DNA from: Deltaproteobacteria bacterium | GTDB taxonomy: Bacteria; Desulfobacterota; Desulfomonilia; UBA1062 | Reading direction: 5' to 3' | DNA: 64,000 nucleotides | Assembly: GCA_018434685.1 (NCBI GenBank) | Contig: JAHDOV010000013.1 | Coordinates: 62,001 to 126,000, forward strand | Shown here: positions 1 to 8,974 of the stretch, piece after piece | Numbering within the stretch: the first letter of the stretch is position 1 | How the letters are laid out: every line of letters begins with the position of its first letter | The notes under the pieces: model-generated | Told to the model about the DNA's origin: nothing | Seen by the model: the letters and a program-made list of their open reading frames with translations, nothing else | Database searches by the model: none | Position numbers and translations under genes: made by a program

Positions 1-3
1 GCC

Positions 4-30
4 TGTGGGGAACTTCAATCGCTCCCCACA
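4..30. terminator. Hairpin after formate dehydrogenase
   Basis: TGTGGGGA (4-11) and TCCCCACA (23-30) form an 8-bp perfect stem with an 11-base loop. It lies 9 bases beyond the stop codon of the minus-strand formate dehydrogenase. The window ends before any downstream U-tract could be seen, so the terminator role is inferred from position. Confidence 0.5.
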
Positions 31-38
31 GACAAGAA

Positions 39-2729
39 TCAGATCTTTTCTATCCGTACGGCACAGGCCTTGTATTCCGCTGTCTGGGTGGCCGGGTCGA
101 ACACCGGGTTCGTCAGCCAGTTGGCGCATGCATCCCTAAAATGGAATGCCATCCACACCATTCCCTGTGGAACCTGTGGCGTAACCTTTGCCTTCACTGT
201 TATCTCTCCCCTGCGGGATCGCACCTTGACCATCTCGCCGCTTAAGATACCCAGTGCTTCGGCATCGGCACTGGACATATCGGCGGTTTCCTCAGGGAGG
301 AGGTAGTCGAGCCCGCTCCGGCCGGTCTGCGTGCGGGTGTGGTAGTGATAGAGCCTGCGCCCCGTAGAGAGGACCAGGGGATACTCCTCATCGGGAACCT
401 CGGCTGGAGGTGTCCATTCAACGGCAGTGAACACCCCGAGACCACAGGTAAACTTCCCTTCCTTGTGAAGGAAGGCAGTTCCGGGATGCTCATCGTCCGG
501 CACCGGCCACTGAAGACCATCCTGCTCGATCCGGCCATATTTCACGCCAGCAAGTGCCGGGGCCAGGGCAGAAATCTCGTTATCCCAGAGTTCTTCACCG
601 CTGCTCGATGCCCAATCATGTCCGAAACGCCTGGCAATCTCTTTGAATATCCACCAGTTCGGCATGGCTAATGCCGGCGGCTGACTGACCTTGCGTACCC
701 TGCTGACTCTCCGCTCGCTGTTGGTGAATGTGCCGTCATCTTCGCTCCAGCCTGCAGAGGGGAAGATCACGTCGGCAAATCTCGTGGTCTCGGTCGGGAA
801 GATATCCTGACATACGAGAAATTCCGCAGAGGCAAGCTCGTGCTCCACCTTGGCGATGTCCGGCTCGGTGTTGGCGAGGTTCTCTCCGAACACCCAGAAG
901 GCCTTGACCTTTCCGTCTGCGAGCCCTTCCATCATCTGGGGAATCATGAGTCCGGGCTTTGCAGGCAGATCCTTCACGCCCCAGGCCTTTTCAAACTTGG
1001 CGCGCGCATCCGGGTTGGCCACCTGCTGATAGCCGGGGAACACGTTCGGCAGGGCTCCCATGTCGCAGGCACCCTGTACATTGTTCTGACCGCGAAGCGG
1101 GTTCACGCCGCCGCTCTCCACGCCCATATTGCCCAGGAGCATCTGGAGGTTCGCGGTGGACATGACGTTGTTCTTTCCGCACGTATGCTCCGTGATGCCG
1201 AGCGTATAGCAGAGCATGGCCGGTTTGACCGATGCGAGCATCCTGGCGATATCCCTGATCATGTCCGCGCTTACGCCCGAGATCTCTGCAGCCCGCTCGG
1301 GCGGGTATGCCATAACGGTTTTCTTCAGGTCTTCAAACCCGGCGGTGCACGATGCCACAAATTCCTTGTCGTAGAGATCCTCGGTTATAAGGACATGCAT
1401 GATGCCATTGAGGAATGCGATGTCGCTGCCCACCTTGATCTGTGCATGGATATCCGCGAAATTTGCCAGGGGCTGCTTTCTCGGATCGACAAGGATGAGC
1501 TTCGCCCCGTTCATTACGGCATTTTTCAGGAATGTTGCGGCCACCGGGTGCGCCTCGGTCATGTTGGAACCGATTACGAAAAACATCCTGGCCTTGCCGA
1601 ATTCACCGAATGAATTGGTCATTGCCCCTGAGCCGAAAGAGGTCGCCAGACCGGCGACAGTTGGGGCGTGTCACGTTCGCGCGCAGTGATCGATATTGTT
1701 TGTCTTGAACACCGCGCGGAACAGTTTCTGCATCTGGTAGGAGTCTTCATTCAGGCTCCTGGCACAGCTGACGCCTGCCACGGCATCGCTGCCGTGCTTT
1801 TCGATGATTTCCCTGAACTTGTTCGCCACAAGATCAAGCGCCTCTTCCCAGGACGCCTCCCGGAACTCGCCGTTTTCCTTGATGAGCGGTGTCTTGTTGC
1901 GCTCGTCGGAATAGATGAAATCATATCCGAAGCGGCCCTTGACGCACAACCTGCCCTTGTTGGGAGCACCGTCTTCAACGCCGGTCACCTTGACGATCCT
2001 GCCGTCCTTGACATGGAGCCACAACTGGCACCCCACGCCGCAGTACGGACACGTCGTGCGGACCTTGTCCACATCCTTGGCCCGACCCTGAAACCGTCCT
2101 TTCTTTTCAATGAGGGCACCCACCGGACAGGCCTGCACACATTGGCCGCAGAAAACGCAGTCACTCTGATCGTACCGCTGGTCACATCCTGCAATGATCT
2201 TTGCTGTCGGCCCCCGGTACCCGTTACTGATAGCCCGGTTTACCTGAACTTCCTGGCACGACTGCACACACCGGCTGCACAGGATACAGCGGCTGAAATC
2301 ACGGATGATGAAGGGATTCATGTCCTCTTTCGCATGGGGCTGCGGGGTATTCGGAAACCGGATCGTATCCACCCCGTAGGAGTATGCAAGGTCCTGGAGT
2401 GTACAATCCCCGGACATCTCGCAGGTGATACAGTTATGGTTTCCACTTGCCAGCAACAGTTCGATGGTGAGTCTCCTGGATTGCCTGACCCTTTCGCTGT
2501 CCGTGCAGATGTCCATGCCGCCTTCCGCAGGCGTCGAGCACGAGGCAACCAGAGAACGTGCCCCTTTTACTTCAACGACGCAGATGCGGCAGGCCCCGGT
2601 TGCAGTACACCCGTCGAGATAGCAGAGCGTGGGGATGTGTACCCCGTGGGCACGGGCCACTTCAAGGATGGTCTGCCCCGGCTCGAACTCGACTGTGCTG
2701 CCGTTCAAGGTAAGAGTTTTCATAGCCAT
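39..2729 (-). CDS. fdhA: Formate dehydrogenase alpha subunit, selenocysteine-containing (read through UGA)
   Basis: This molybdenum or tungsten bis-MGD enzyme oxidises formate to CO2 or runs in reverse. The 896-residue frame contains one in-frame UGA at 1671-1673 (residue 353). It sits in HCART-U-HAPTVAGLATS, exactly where selenocysteine stands in FdhF-type enzymes, so it is selenocysteine and not a stop. Domains in order are an NADH-dehydrogenase-G-like [2Fe-2S] domain (about 1-78, Cys-rich CYLDGCTATGACRIC), a His-Cys cluster region, two [4Fe-4S] motifs (CILCSRCVQSC and CVFCGQCVQAC), a [4Fe-4S]/molybdopterin domain opening with CPYCGVGC, and the C-terminal dinucleotide-binding domain. The N-terminal iron-sulfur extension is typical of soluble NAD- or ferredoxin-linked enzymes. 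The start is set by AAGGAG 8 bases upstream. No beta or gamma subunit is visible in the window. An automatic caller would split it into two genes. Confidence 0.95.
1642..1673 (-). promoter_or_regulatory. Bacterial SECIS element with selenocysteine UGA
   Basis: The UGA (1671-1673) is followed on the minus strand by the stem GUCGC (1658-1654) / GCGAC (1646-1642) closing the loop CGGUCUG. As recalled from E. coli fdhF, that SECIS has the same GGU CUG at the same codon positions after its UGA. The loop GGUCU motif is the SelB contact in E. coli. The hairpin is directly visible. SelB-dependent decoding is inferred from this match and the protein context. Confidence 0.9.
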
Positions 2730-2978
2730 GCCTATTTCTCCTTAATTGTTTGTTTTCACGTTAATCCAGCCTATTATGCTTTGCTTTATATATGCTTTGT
2801 TGTGCCTAACTAAGGGCTTTATTCCAGAATCACTGCTCGCCGTCAAGGTTTTTTAACACCGGAATTAATTTATGTGGTCAGACCTAGTCTGCCAAGAAAG
2901 GTACCAATAAAAGCGGATCCATGGTCCCGAGACTGGGATATCTCGAGACCAGGAATCCTATGAGCTAACCGGGATTCT

Positions 2979-3007
2979 TTTTATGCTTTTGTGTGCATAC
3001 TTGTCAA
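2979..3007 (-). promoter_or_regulatory. Candidate sigma-70 promoter for fdhA
   Basis: On the minus strand a perfect TTGACA (3007-3002) is followed after 16 bases by CATAAA (or after 17 by ATAAAA). It would give a leader of about 245 nt before the fdhA start. The leader contains three inverted repeats: GAATCC..GGATTC around 2953-2976, GGTCTCGAGA..TCTCGGGACC around 2921-2950, and CAGAC..GTCTG around 2880-2892. The rest of 2730-2975 shows no gene. The -10 match is only partial. Confidence 0.45.
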
Positions 3008-3026
3008 TAATTATTTTCCTTCTCCC

Positions 3027-3054
3027 CCGGGAACTCCTGGTTCAGGGTTCCCGG
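3027..3054 (-). terminator. Hairpin after aclA
   Basis: CCGGGAAC (3027-3034) pairs with GTTCCCGG (3047-3054), an 8-bp stem beginning 1 base after the aclA stop codon. No clear U-tract follows on the minus strand, so it may be an attenuating or stabilising hairpin instead of a full terminator. Confidence 0.5.
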
Positions 3055-3055
3055 T

Positions 3056-5128
3056 CTATGGGGTCTTCGGCCTGGTAAGGGCCCGGCACTCGCCTGTGGG
3101 CACCCGCATATCCATGTCCGTGCCGGAATCCTGATGGTCGAGGAACTCCCCGGCACCCCCTGCAGCCCTGCCCAGGGCAAACGCGACAAACGGGAGGTCC
3201 ACAGCCCGCTGGATCGTCATGCGCTTTTCCCGCAGTGCCTTCCAGCAAATCCCGAGCCAGATACAGGCCAGTGCGGCGTCCACGTTCACTGCAAGCACCT
3301 TGTTCATGGTTCCGTTGTCCTTCAGCGCGTGCACCAGGGCATGGTAGAATTCCAGGAAGATATTTGTTCTGCCCCTGGATCGTATGTAGGCGTGGATGAC
3401 CTGTTCGCGCGGGTCGAAGTTGACCGGGTCGTTCCTGAACACCGGGTGGCCGAGGCAGGGAATCCGCCGGTATTCGAGTGATGCCTCCTGTGCGGCAATC
3501 TTTCTCTTCTTGAAATCATCTGCAATCTTCCTGGCTGTTTCACTGATGTCCACCCGCGCATCATACGGGTCATCGATAGCCAGCGGACCGAAGATGTCCA
3601 GGAGAAACCGGACCGCATCAGAGCCGTTGCCGCCGTGGACAGTCCCCATGGCGGACAGCGTAGAGATCATGGCCGTGTTCGGGGCATTCCCGGCGGACGC
3701 CGAAAGCTTGGCACCCTGGGCCGAGATGGTTCCGGGGCCGTTGGTCAGCGCAGCAATGAGGCTCATCTCCGCCAGTTTCTCCTCGAACTCGTCCCGGGGG
3801 AGCTCTCCGGTCCAGTACAGGATCAGCGAGGCAGTAAAGGAATGCCCGGTCATGAGTTCCATCAGGGAGTGCCCGTAGACCCGCGGGGTGACCCCGTCAT
3901 TGGAGCTTGCATGCGATGCATTGCGCATGGACTGCCTGCTCATGGCGATCCCGAGCCTGGACTGCTCCTGCTCGCTGATCTGGCGGGCATAGGGCTCGGG
4001 GATCGTACCCGGAGCCAGATCGAGTTCCTGCGGGATCTGTTTGCCGAGTTCTCCGAGATTGACGAACCAGGGGTTGAGCCTGAGGAACTTGGCGCTGGCC
4101 ATGTCCCTCTTTATGGAAAGCGTATCGCACAGGAGCCGCATGGCCTTGGGAACGTGATGGAGCGTGACGACCCTGATACCTCTCTGCAGCGAGTCCCTGA
4201 GCTCCTGGGTCTTCTTGTACCGTTTGTCCGGATTGAAGGGCCTGCTGCCGAAATAGGCGTCGAACTCCGCCATCTTGGCAGTGGCCGAGGTGTGGGCACC
4301 CTCCACCACGGCACCGGCATGACCGAGAGAGACATGGTGTTTCTCCGCTATCTTCCCGGCGACATAGACAATGATAGGCTTTGAGAAATGCCTCTGCCTC
4401 AACAGCTCGATCGCCTCGTGTTCGTACACACCGCCCGGTTCGATGTACAGGACAACGATCCGGGTAAGGGGATCTTTTTGAGCAAGCATCAGGAGATCCT
4501 TCATCGGGGTGAGGATGAGGACATCCTTTCCCGTTGAAATCCCATAGGCCGTTCCCATGCCTGCGGCCTGGAGGTAGCTGGCGATGGTGTTGACCATGTT
4601 GCCCGAATTGGAGATGATGCTGACAGAGCCCGGCCTGAAGGTCTCGTGGGGGGCGTCACCGCCCACTGCACCGACACGGACCTGGTCATGGACATTGATC
4701 ATGCCGAGCGTGTTGCAGCCGATGATGTCGATACCCGCCTCCCGTGCGATGCTGTATGCCTTGGACGTCACCTCTATCGATACGTGTTCGGTGATGATGA
4801 AGATGGTCTCCACGCAGTCCCTGCCGTGGTCCACCACCTCTTTCACCTCGCCGTAGACCGCAGGGGGCGGTGAGTAGATGATGATCTTGTTGGGGTGTCG
4901 CTCCACGGGCGTCATGCGCATCAGTTCGTCAAAGGTGGCAAAGACGGGAATGGGTCCGCCTGAGGTCTCGATGGTATCCCCGCTCCTGCCCAGTGCCCAT
5001 CCGCCGATGATGTTCGCGCAGTACTTCTGCGACTCTTCAGATACCTTTGATGCCTCGCGTCCGGTAATGTTGGAGACCGCCACCCGATCGCCACGTTTCA
5101 GGAGGTCGGAAAGAGTCTGCGCCCTCAT
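3056..5128 (-). CDS. aclA: ATP-citrate lyase-like alpha subunit (CoA ligase-citrate synthase fusion)
   Basis: With its beta partner this should cleave citrate using ATP and CoA to acetyl-CoA and oxaloacetate. The 690-residue protein has a CoA-binding/succinyl-CoA-ligase-alpha half (about 1-330) carrying the phosphohistidine motif GHAGA (His270). A citrate-synthase-like lyase half follows (about 415-675), with HGG (His498), GHPV (His561), NVD (Asp617) and a GRAAGG segment like the GRSMGF of animal ATP-citrate lyase. This order is that of AclA or the C-terminal part of animal ACLY. The sequence is divergent from my recollection of canonical AclA, so another tricarboxylate or acyl-CoA substrate is possible. 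Its ATG overlaps the aclB stop (ATGA), indicating translational coupling. A ribosome site GAGGTG precedes it. Confidence 0.8.
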   Translation of the reverse strand: MRAQTLSDLLKRGDRVAVSNITGREASKVSEESQKYCANIIGGWALGRSGDTIETSGGPIPVFATFDELMRMTPVERHPNKIIIYSPPPAVYGEVKEVVDHGRDCVETIFIITEHVSIEVTSKAYSIAREAGIDIIGCNTLGMINVHDQVRVGAVGGDAPHETFRPGSVSIISNSGNMVNTIASYLQAAGMGTAYGISTGKDVLILTPMKDLLMLAQKDPLTRIVVLYIEPGGVYEHEAIELLRQRHFSKPIIVYVAGKIAEKHHVSLGHAGAVVEGAHTSATAKMAEFDAYFGSRPFNPDKRYKKTQELRDSLQRGIRVVTLHHVPKAMRLLCDTLSIKRDMASAKFLRLNPWFVNLGELGKQIPQELDLAPGTIPEPYARQISEQEQSRLGIAMSRQSMRNASHASSNDGVTPRVYGHSLMELMTGHSFTASLILYWTGELPRDEFEEKLAEMSLIAALTNGPGTISAQGAKLSASAGNAPNTAMISTLSAMGTVHGGNGSDAVRFLLDIFGPLAIDDPYDARVDISETARKIADDFKKRKIAAQEASLEYRRIPCLGHPVFRNDPVNFDPREQVIHAYIRSRGRTNIFLEFYHALVHALKDNGTMNKVLAVNVDAALACIWLGICWKALREKRMTIQRAVDLPFVAFALGRAAGGAGEFLDHQDSGTDMDMRVPTGECRALTRPKTP

Positions 5129-6366
5129 GATATCACCTCGTTCTTTCTGGCCAACATGTCTGCCAGCCTGGCCGCATATTCAGCCACCAGCGTTACCGGG
5201 GTGTCCGGCCCGAATATGACATAGGGGAGTTTGAGGTATTCCAGGGACTGCCGCAGGGAAAGGAGGCCCTTCACCAGTCTCGGCCCCCCCCTTCCCACGA
5301 CGACCGGCAGGTGTAGGGGGCCCTTTTCTTCCACATAGCTGATGAGGGCATCGCCGATGGCCTGGAAGGTCACATCGATGAACGTGTTGTTTGCCTTGCC
5401 TCCGAGGATGAGCAGCAGCTTTGCCTCGGCAAGCTTGTGATCGAAGCAGATCCGTGCGGTCCCCAGCATCCTCTCGTAGGGTGGGTTCCCGCCGAAATCG
5501 GAGAGGAACATGGGGTCGCCGCCGGCAACCTCGAGGGTTTCCGTGATGATCGTCGAGGCGCCTCCCCCGAAGAGAACGGGCAGGATCCTGCGACCGCCGA
5601 GGTCTGACACGTGGGCCTGTCCCTGGTGGCTCGACGCGCTCCACGCGGCCATCTCTTCCTCGAAGGCGGAGATGCTCTCCGGGTAGTCGGGAAACTCCAC
5701 ACCGGGAATCCTCGACTTGTAATTCGCCTCATCGATGGTGGCCTTGAAATCACAGGCATAGGGCTTGCCCTCAGGGGTGATCCGCCACGGATTGATCTCT
5801 GCTGTCTGCATGCCCGTGGATATGAAGAGATCCCAGAACGATACCAGGGTCCTCGAGAGGGAACTGATGTACTGCCGTTCACATCCGAGCTCAGAGAGCA
5901 GATCCCCTGCCTGGTAGGCATCGAGACCCTTGAAGATGTCCACGGCAATGGTGGTCTTGTCCCCCTCGGCCACCTCTTCGATATCCACGCCCCCCTTGAG
6001 CGAGACGGTCAGTGAGGGCCCGAGAATCGATGAATTATAGGTGATGGCGGAGAACATCTCGAATTTCGCAGGGATCACTTCCACCAGGTAGGCGGTCCGC
6101 GGCATGGTGCCGCTGATTTCCGTGCCGGCAATCCGTTTGGCCTGGACTATGGCATCCGCCACGTTGTCCACCAGCACGACCGAACCTGCCTTTGCCCTCT
6201 TCCCGGCCATCACATCCGGCTTCACCAGCGCCCTGCCGCCCCATTCACCCAACACCTTCTTCAGTTCCACACGGGTGGCAGTGCCCTCGATATGGCGCGG
6301 CACCGGTATGCCGTAACGGGGGGCAAACTGTTCCATAAAGGTCAATTCCGTTACCCTTATACTCAT
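5125..6366 (-). CDS. aclB: ATP-citrate lyase-like beta subunit
   Basis: This is the ATP-grasp and citrate-binding subunit that pairs with the downstream alpha subunit. Residues 1-235 resemble the succinyl-CoA synthetase beta ATP-grasp domain, with the AEINPW strand typical of that family. Residues about 260-410 match the ATP-citrate-binding domain, shown by FGGGAST, LILGGKANNTF, GRGGPR and IFGPDTP. These parallel the animal enzyme motifs GGGAS, IIGGSIANFT, RRGGPN and FGTETHMT; the GGP arginine is retained. The domain is what separates citrate lyases from plain succinyl-CoA ligases. The length of 413 residues is close to other AclB proteins. A GGGAGATG ribosome site precedes the ATG. The truncated peroxiredoxin gene lies 34 bases upstream on the same strand. 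Confidence 0.8.
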   Translation of the reverse strand: MSIRVTELTFMEQFAPRYGIPVPRHIEGTATRVELKKVLGEWGGRALVKPDVMAGKRAKAGSVVLVDNVADAIVQAKRIAGTEISGTMPRTAYLVEVIPAKFEMFSAITYNSSILGPSLTVSLKGGVDIEEVAEGDKTTIAVDIFKGLDAYQAGDLLSELGCERQYISSLSRTLVSFWDLFISTGMQTAEINPWRITPEGKPYACDFKATIDEANYKSRIPGVEFPDYPESISAFEEEMAAWSASSHQGQAHVSDLGGRRILPVLFGGGASTIITETLEVAGGDPMFLSDFGGNPPYERMLGTARICFDHKLAEAKLLLILGGKANNTFIDVTFQAIGDALISYVEEKGPLHLPVVVGRGGPRLVKGLLSLRQSLEYLKLPYVIFGPDTPVTLVAEYAARLADMLARKNEVIS

Positions 6367-6400
6367 GGTTCATCTCCCTGTGTTCTTCCGGGTTCCCCGT

Positions 6401-6637
6401 TTAAGGGATACTCTCTATTCCGGGTCTGATACCGAGGGCAGCAACACCGTGGGCCGCCAGCTCGTCCAGGGCATCCCTGACTGCCTGTGCCTGGGTGGTA
6501 CACCCGGATGTCAGCGCCTTGGGATAAAAATAGAGCAGCAGTCTGCGTCCGCTGTAATCCGACAGCCGTACCATGTGACCGTCCTGATCGGTCAGGGCAA
6601 AGTCCGGGGCAGCATCTCCCTCTTTCAGTTGTGCCAT
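6401..6637 (-). pseudogene. Truncated peroxiredoxin (BCP/AhpC-TSA type), N-terminal half only
   Basis: The 78-residue product begins like a bacterioferritin-comigratory-protein peroxiredoxin: GDAAPDFALTDQDG, then the active-site stretch YFYPKALTSGCTTQAQ, which keeps the peroxidatic Cys. It then runs into an unrelated tail (ALGIRPGIESIP) and stops. Family members are usually about 150 residues, so the C-terminal half of the thioredoxin fold is missing and no remnant is readable before aclB. A very strong ribosome site (AGGAGGTGA) precedes the ATG. It is either a decayed gene or a retained short protein. It is co-directional with aclB, so translation here could affect aclB expression. Confidence 0.65.
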
Positions 6638-6710
6638 GAACTCACCTCCTGGGGATCAATATATCCATATCGGCAATACAATTCAATGGTATGAACCCGT
6701 TGGGCAAGCC

Positions 6711-6834
6711 CTGGACCCGGTTCCGCCGCAGGCTGCAGGGAATGAACCCCAGGCTTCTCGTCCCATGACCTGTCCTGCGTCTCGTCCGGCAAAGCTAAGA
6801 GCACAGACGGAAGCGAACGCGAACACGGATTCAA
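6711..6834. repeat. Intergenic element family I, copy 1
   Basis: About 110-120 bases here align with 43648-43758. Shared blocks, in order, include GTTCCGC, CTGC-GGGAA-GAACCC, GACCT-TC, GGCAAAGCT and GCGA-CGCGAA-ACGGATTCAA. The blocks are separated by variable bases, as expected of a structured RNA or a diverged repeat. Both copies lie between divergently oriented genes. I cannot match it to a riboswitch family that I know. Confidence 0.55.
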
Positions 6835-6853
6835 TACACCAGGCATGATCCCC

Positions 6854-6882
6854 TTGACTTGCCCCCTGCAGAAAAATAGTTT
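6854..6882 (+). promoter_or_regulatory. Candidate promoter for the LolA/ABC operon
   Basis: TTGACT (6854-6859), a 17-base spacer and TAGTTT (6877-6882) lie 87 bases before the first operon gene and just after repeat element copy 1. The -10 is weak, so the call is tentative. Confidence 0.3.
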
Positions 6883-6968
6883 TATGGTGAGGGAGAGATC
6901 CATCCTGTGGTACTATACCCCAGTACGATTACCCTGGAGTGCTTGACTGATATGGAGGAAAACCCGGC

Positions 6969-7745
6969 ATGAGACGGGGATACATGATCGTCATCTCCAT
7001 GATGGTTTTTCTGTGCCTTTCACCCCTCGTGTCGCTCTCAGGCACTGAGGCACCCTCTTCCGGGGATATCCTCAACCATGTAGACGACCTGTTCCGGGGC
7101 AGTTCAAGCCGCGCCACCATGGTCATGAAGGTGGTCACCTCGCACTATACCCGGGAGATGACGCTAAAGGCCTGGAGCAAGGGCAAGGACTATTCCCTCG
7201 TCCGGATCCTGGAACCCCTCAAGGAGAAGGGCACCTCGACGCTCAAGGCCCGTACCAATATCTGGAACTATTTGCCCAAGGTGAAGCGGGTCATCAAGGT
7301 ACCCTCTTCCATGATGGGCGGCTCATGGATGGGGAGTCACTTCACCAATGACGACCTCATCAAGGAGAGCCGTATGGCCGACGACTACACCCACAGCATC
7401 ACCTTCCGGGGCATTCGTGACGGGCAAGCGGTGATCGACCTGACCCTGATTCCCAGGCCCGATGCCGCCGTGGTCTGGGGCAAGGTGGTGGCTACGGTCC
7501 GGGAGAATGACTGGACGCCTGTGAAGATCGACTATTATGGAGAGAAACTCGGGCTCGAGAGGTCCCTGGTGTTTTCGGACATCAGGGAATTGGACGGCAG
7601 GATGCTTCCCGCCTCCATGCGCATCACCCCCACGGACAAGCAGGGGGAATATACAGAGGTCACCTATAGCGAGATCGAGTTCGACCTGAATATCGAAGAT
7701 TCATTCTTCTCGCTTCGAACGCTTGAGAACCCGGGGGTGCTGTGA
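6969..7745 (+). CDS. Outer-membrane lipoprotein-sorting (LolA-like) protein
   Basis: This 258-residue protein has an N-terminal signal peptide (hydrophobic about 6-24, cleavage near SLSGTEA) and the all-beta LolA/LppX-like fold family known as outer-membrane lipoprotein-sorting proteins. Visible marks are the early segment MVMKVVTSHYTREMTLKAWSK, a conserved NIWNYLPKVKRVIKVP stretch and MMGGSWMGSHFTNDDL. It probably acts in the periplasm, carrying a lipid or lipoprotein between the ABC complex and the outer membrane. It is the first gene of a five-gene operon; its TGA overlaps the GTG start of the next gene. A GGAGGA ribosome site sets the start. The cargo is unknown. Confidence 0.8.
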   Translation: MRRGYMIVISMMVFLCLSPLVSLSGTEAPSSGDILNHVDDLFRGSSSRATMVMKVVTSHYTREMTLKAWSKGKDYSLVRILEPLKEKGTSTLKARTNIWNYLPKVKRVIKVPSSMMGGSWMGSHFTNDDLIKESRMADDYTHSITFRGIRDGQAVIDLTLIPRPDAAVVWGKVVATVRENDWTPVKIDYYGEKLGLERSLVFSDIRELDGRMLPASMRITPTDKQGEYTEVTYSEIEFDLNIEDSFFSLRTLENPGVL

Positions 7746-8959
7746 AGGCATTTTCTCTTGCATGGCGCAATCTCTGGCGAAACCCCCGCAGGACGCTCAT
7801 CACGCTGACAGCCATGATCCTGAGCACTGCGGTGCTCATCGTAACCCATGCCCTGATGCTCGGAATGATGCTCCAGATGGAGCACAGTGTCACGGACATC
7901 ACGGTGGGCCAGGTCCAGGTTCACCACGGGCTGTATCTCAAGGAACGCTCGCTGTACGACACCATCGAGAACTGGGAGAAAATCCTTTCAGCGGCACGGG
8001 ATTCGGGCATAACGGCAGCACCGCGCGCCTTCGGGTTCGGCCTCCTCTCGAGCGGAAACAAGTCTGCCGGGGTCCAGTTCCGGGGAATCAGCCCGGCTGC
8101 AGAGCGCAGAGTCAGCGACATGGCAGCCAATATGTTCAGGGGCGAGTTCCTCTCCGACCGACCTGCCATGGGGGTGGTTCTGGGGAGAAAACTCTTCCGT
8201 ACGCTCGATGCTGTGGTGGGTTCGACACTCGTGGCTGTCGTACAGGCTGCCGACGGTTCGCTCGGCAATGAGCTGCTGCACGTGGAAGGCATCCTCAAGG
8301 GGGTGGGAGAGGCGTTTGACCGGAGTATGGTACTCATGCACGCCGAGGATTTTGCCACGCTGTTCGTTTTTCCCGGCCGGTTCCATGAGATCGCACTGAA
8401 CTCCCGCGGGACAATGACCCCCGAGCAGGTGGCTGAGGCGATCGCTGCCGCTGCTGCCGGCAACGAGGTGAAGACCTGGCGGCAACTCCTGCCCGGGGTG
8501 TCGGACATGCTCAATTCCTTCGGCGGTTCCACGGCCATCTTCCTGTTCATCTTTTTCCTGGCGGCAGGTCTCGGGGTGCTCAATACGCTCCTCATGGCAA
8601 CCTTTGAACGGATACCGGAGTTCGGACTGCTCAAGGCCATCGGCACCTCGCCCTGGCGGATCCTCAGGGACATAGCGGCCGAGGCCCTGGTGCTGGGCAT
8701 GCTCAGCAGCAGCATCGGCGGGGTGATCGGCGCCGCGATCTCGCTGTACTTTCAGCTCTACCCCATCGTTCTTTCCGGCTTTGCCGAAGGGTTCAACACC
8801 TCGGGTATCGTCATCAGTGCACAATGGAGCGCCTCGCTCACACTCAGGGGGGTCATATGGCCCGTGATCATCATGTGGCTGGTCTCCGTGCTGGCCGCCC
8901 TGTATCCGGCAGCAAAAGCGGCCCGACTCGACCCGGTCAGGGCGCTGAATCATGTATGA
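7742..8959 (+). CDS. FtsX/LolC-like ABC transporter permease (first)
   Basis: This 405-residue inner-membrane protein has the MacB/LolC/E layout. A first membrane helix (about 18-38) follows the LAWRNLWRNPRRT start typical of the family. A large periplasmic domain spans about 45-260, and three C-terminal helices (about 270-400) follow, with the FtsX signature ERIPEFGLLKAIGTSPWRI. It should pair with the next permease and the ATPase to drive mechanotransmission or extraction of a substrate from the inner membrane. It starts with GTG overlapping the previous stop, so it is translationally coupled. Confidence 0.85.
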   Translation: MKAFSLAWRNLWRNPRRTLITLTAMILSTAVLIVTHALMLGMMLQMEHSVTDITVGQVQVHHGLYLKERSLYDTIENWEKILSAARDSGITAAPRAFGFGLLSSGNKSAGVQFRGISPAAERRVSDMAANMFRGEFLSDRPAMGVVLGRKLFRTLDAVVGSTLVAVVQAADGSLGNELLHVEGILKGVGEAFDRSMVLMHAEDFATLFVFPGRFHEIALNSRGTMTPEQVAEAIAAAAAGNEVKTWRQLLPGVSDMLNSFGGSTAIFLFIFFLAAGLGVLNTLLMATFERIPEFGLLKAIGTSPWRILRDIAAEALVLGMLSSSIGGVIGAAISLYFQLYPIVLSGFAEGFNTSGIVISAQWSASLTLRGVIWPVIIMWLVSVLAALYPAAKAARLDPVRALNHV

Positions 8960-8974
8960 GGAGGAAGCTGTTCC

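Noticed and set aside
840-1613. Long plus-strand reading frame opposite formate dehydrogenase
   Set aside because: It is a shadow of the high-GC minus-strand selenoprotein gene and shows no domain of its own.
2940-2985. tRNA-like D-arm (CGGTTAGCTCA) on the minus strand
   Set aside because: No acceptor, anticodon or T arms can be matched around it.
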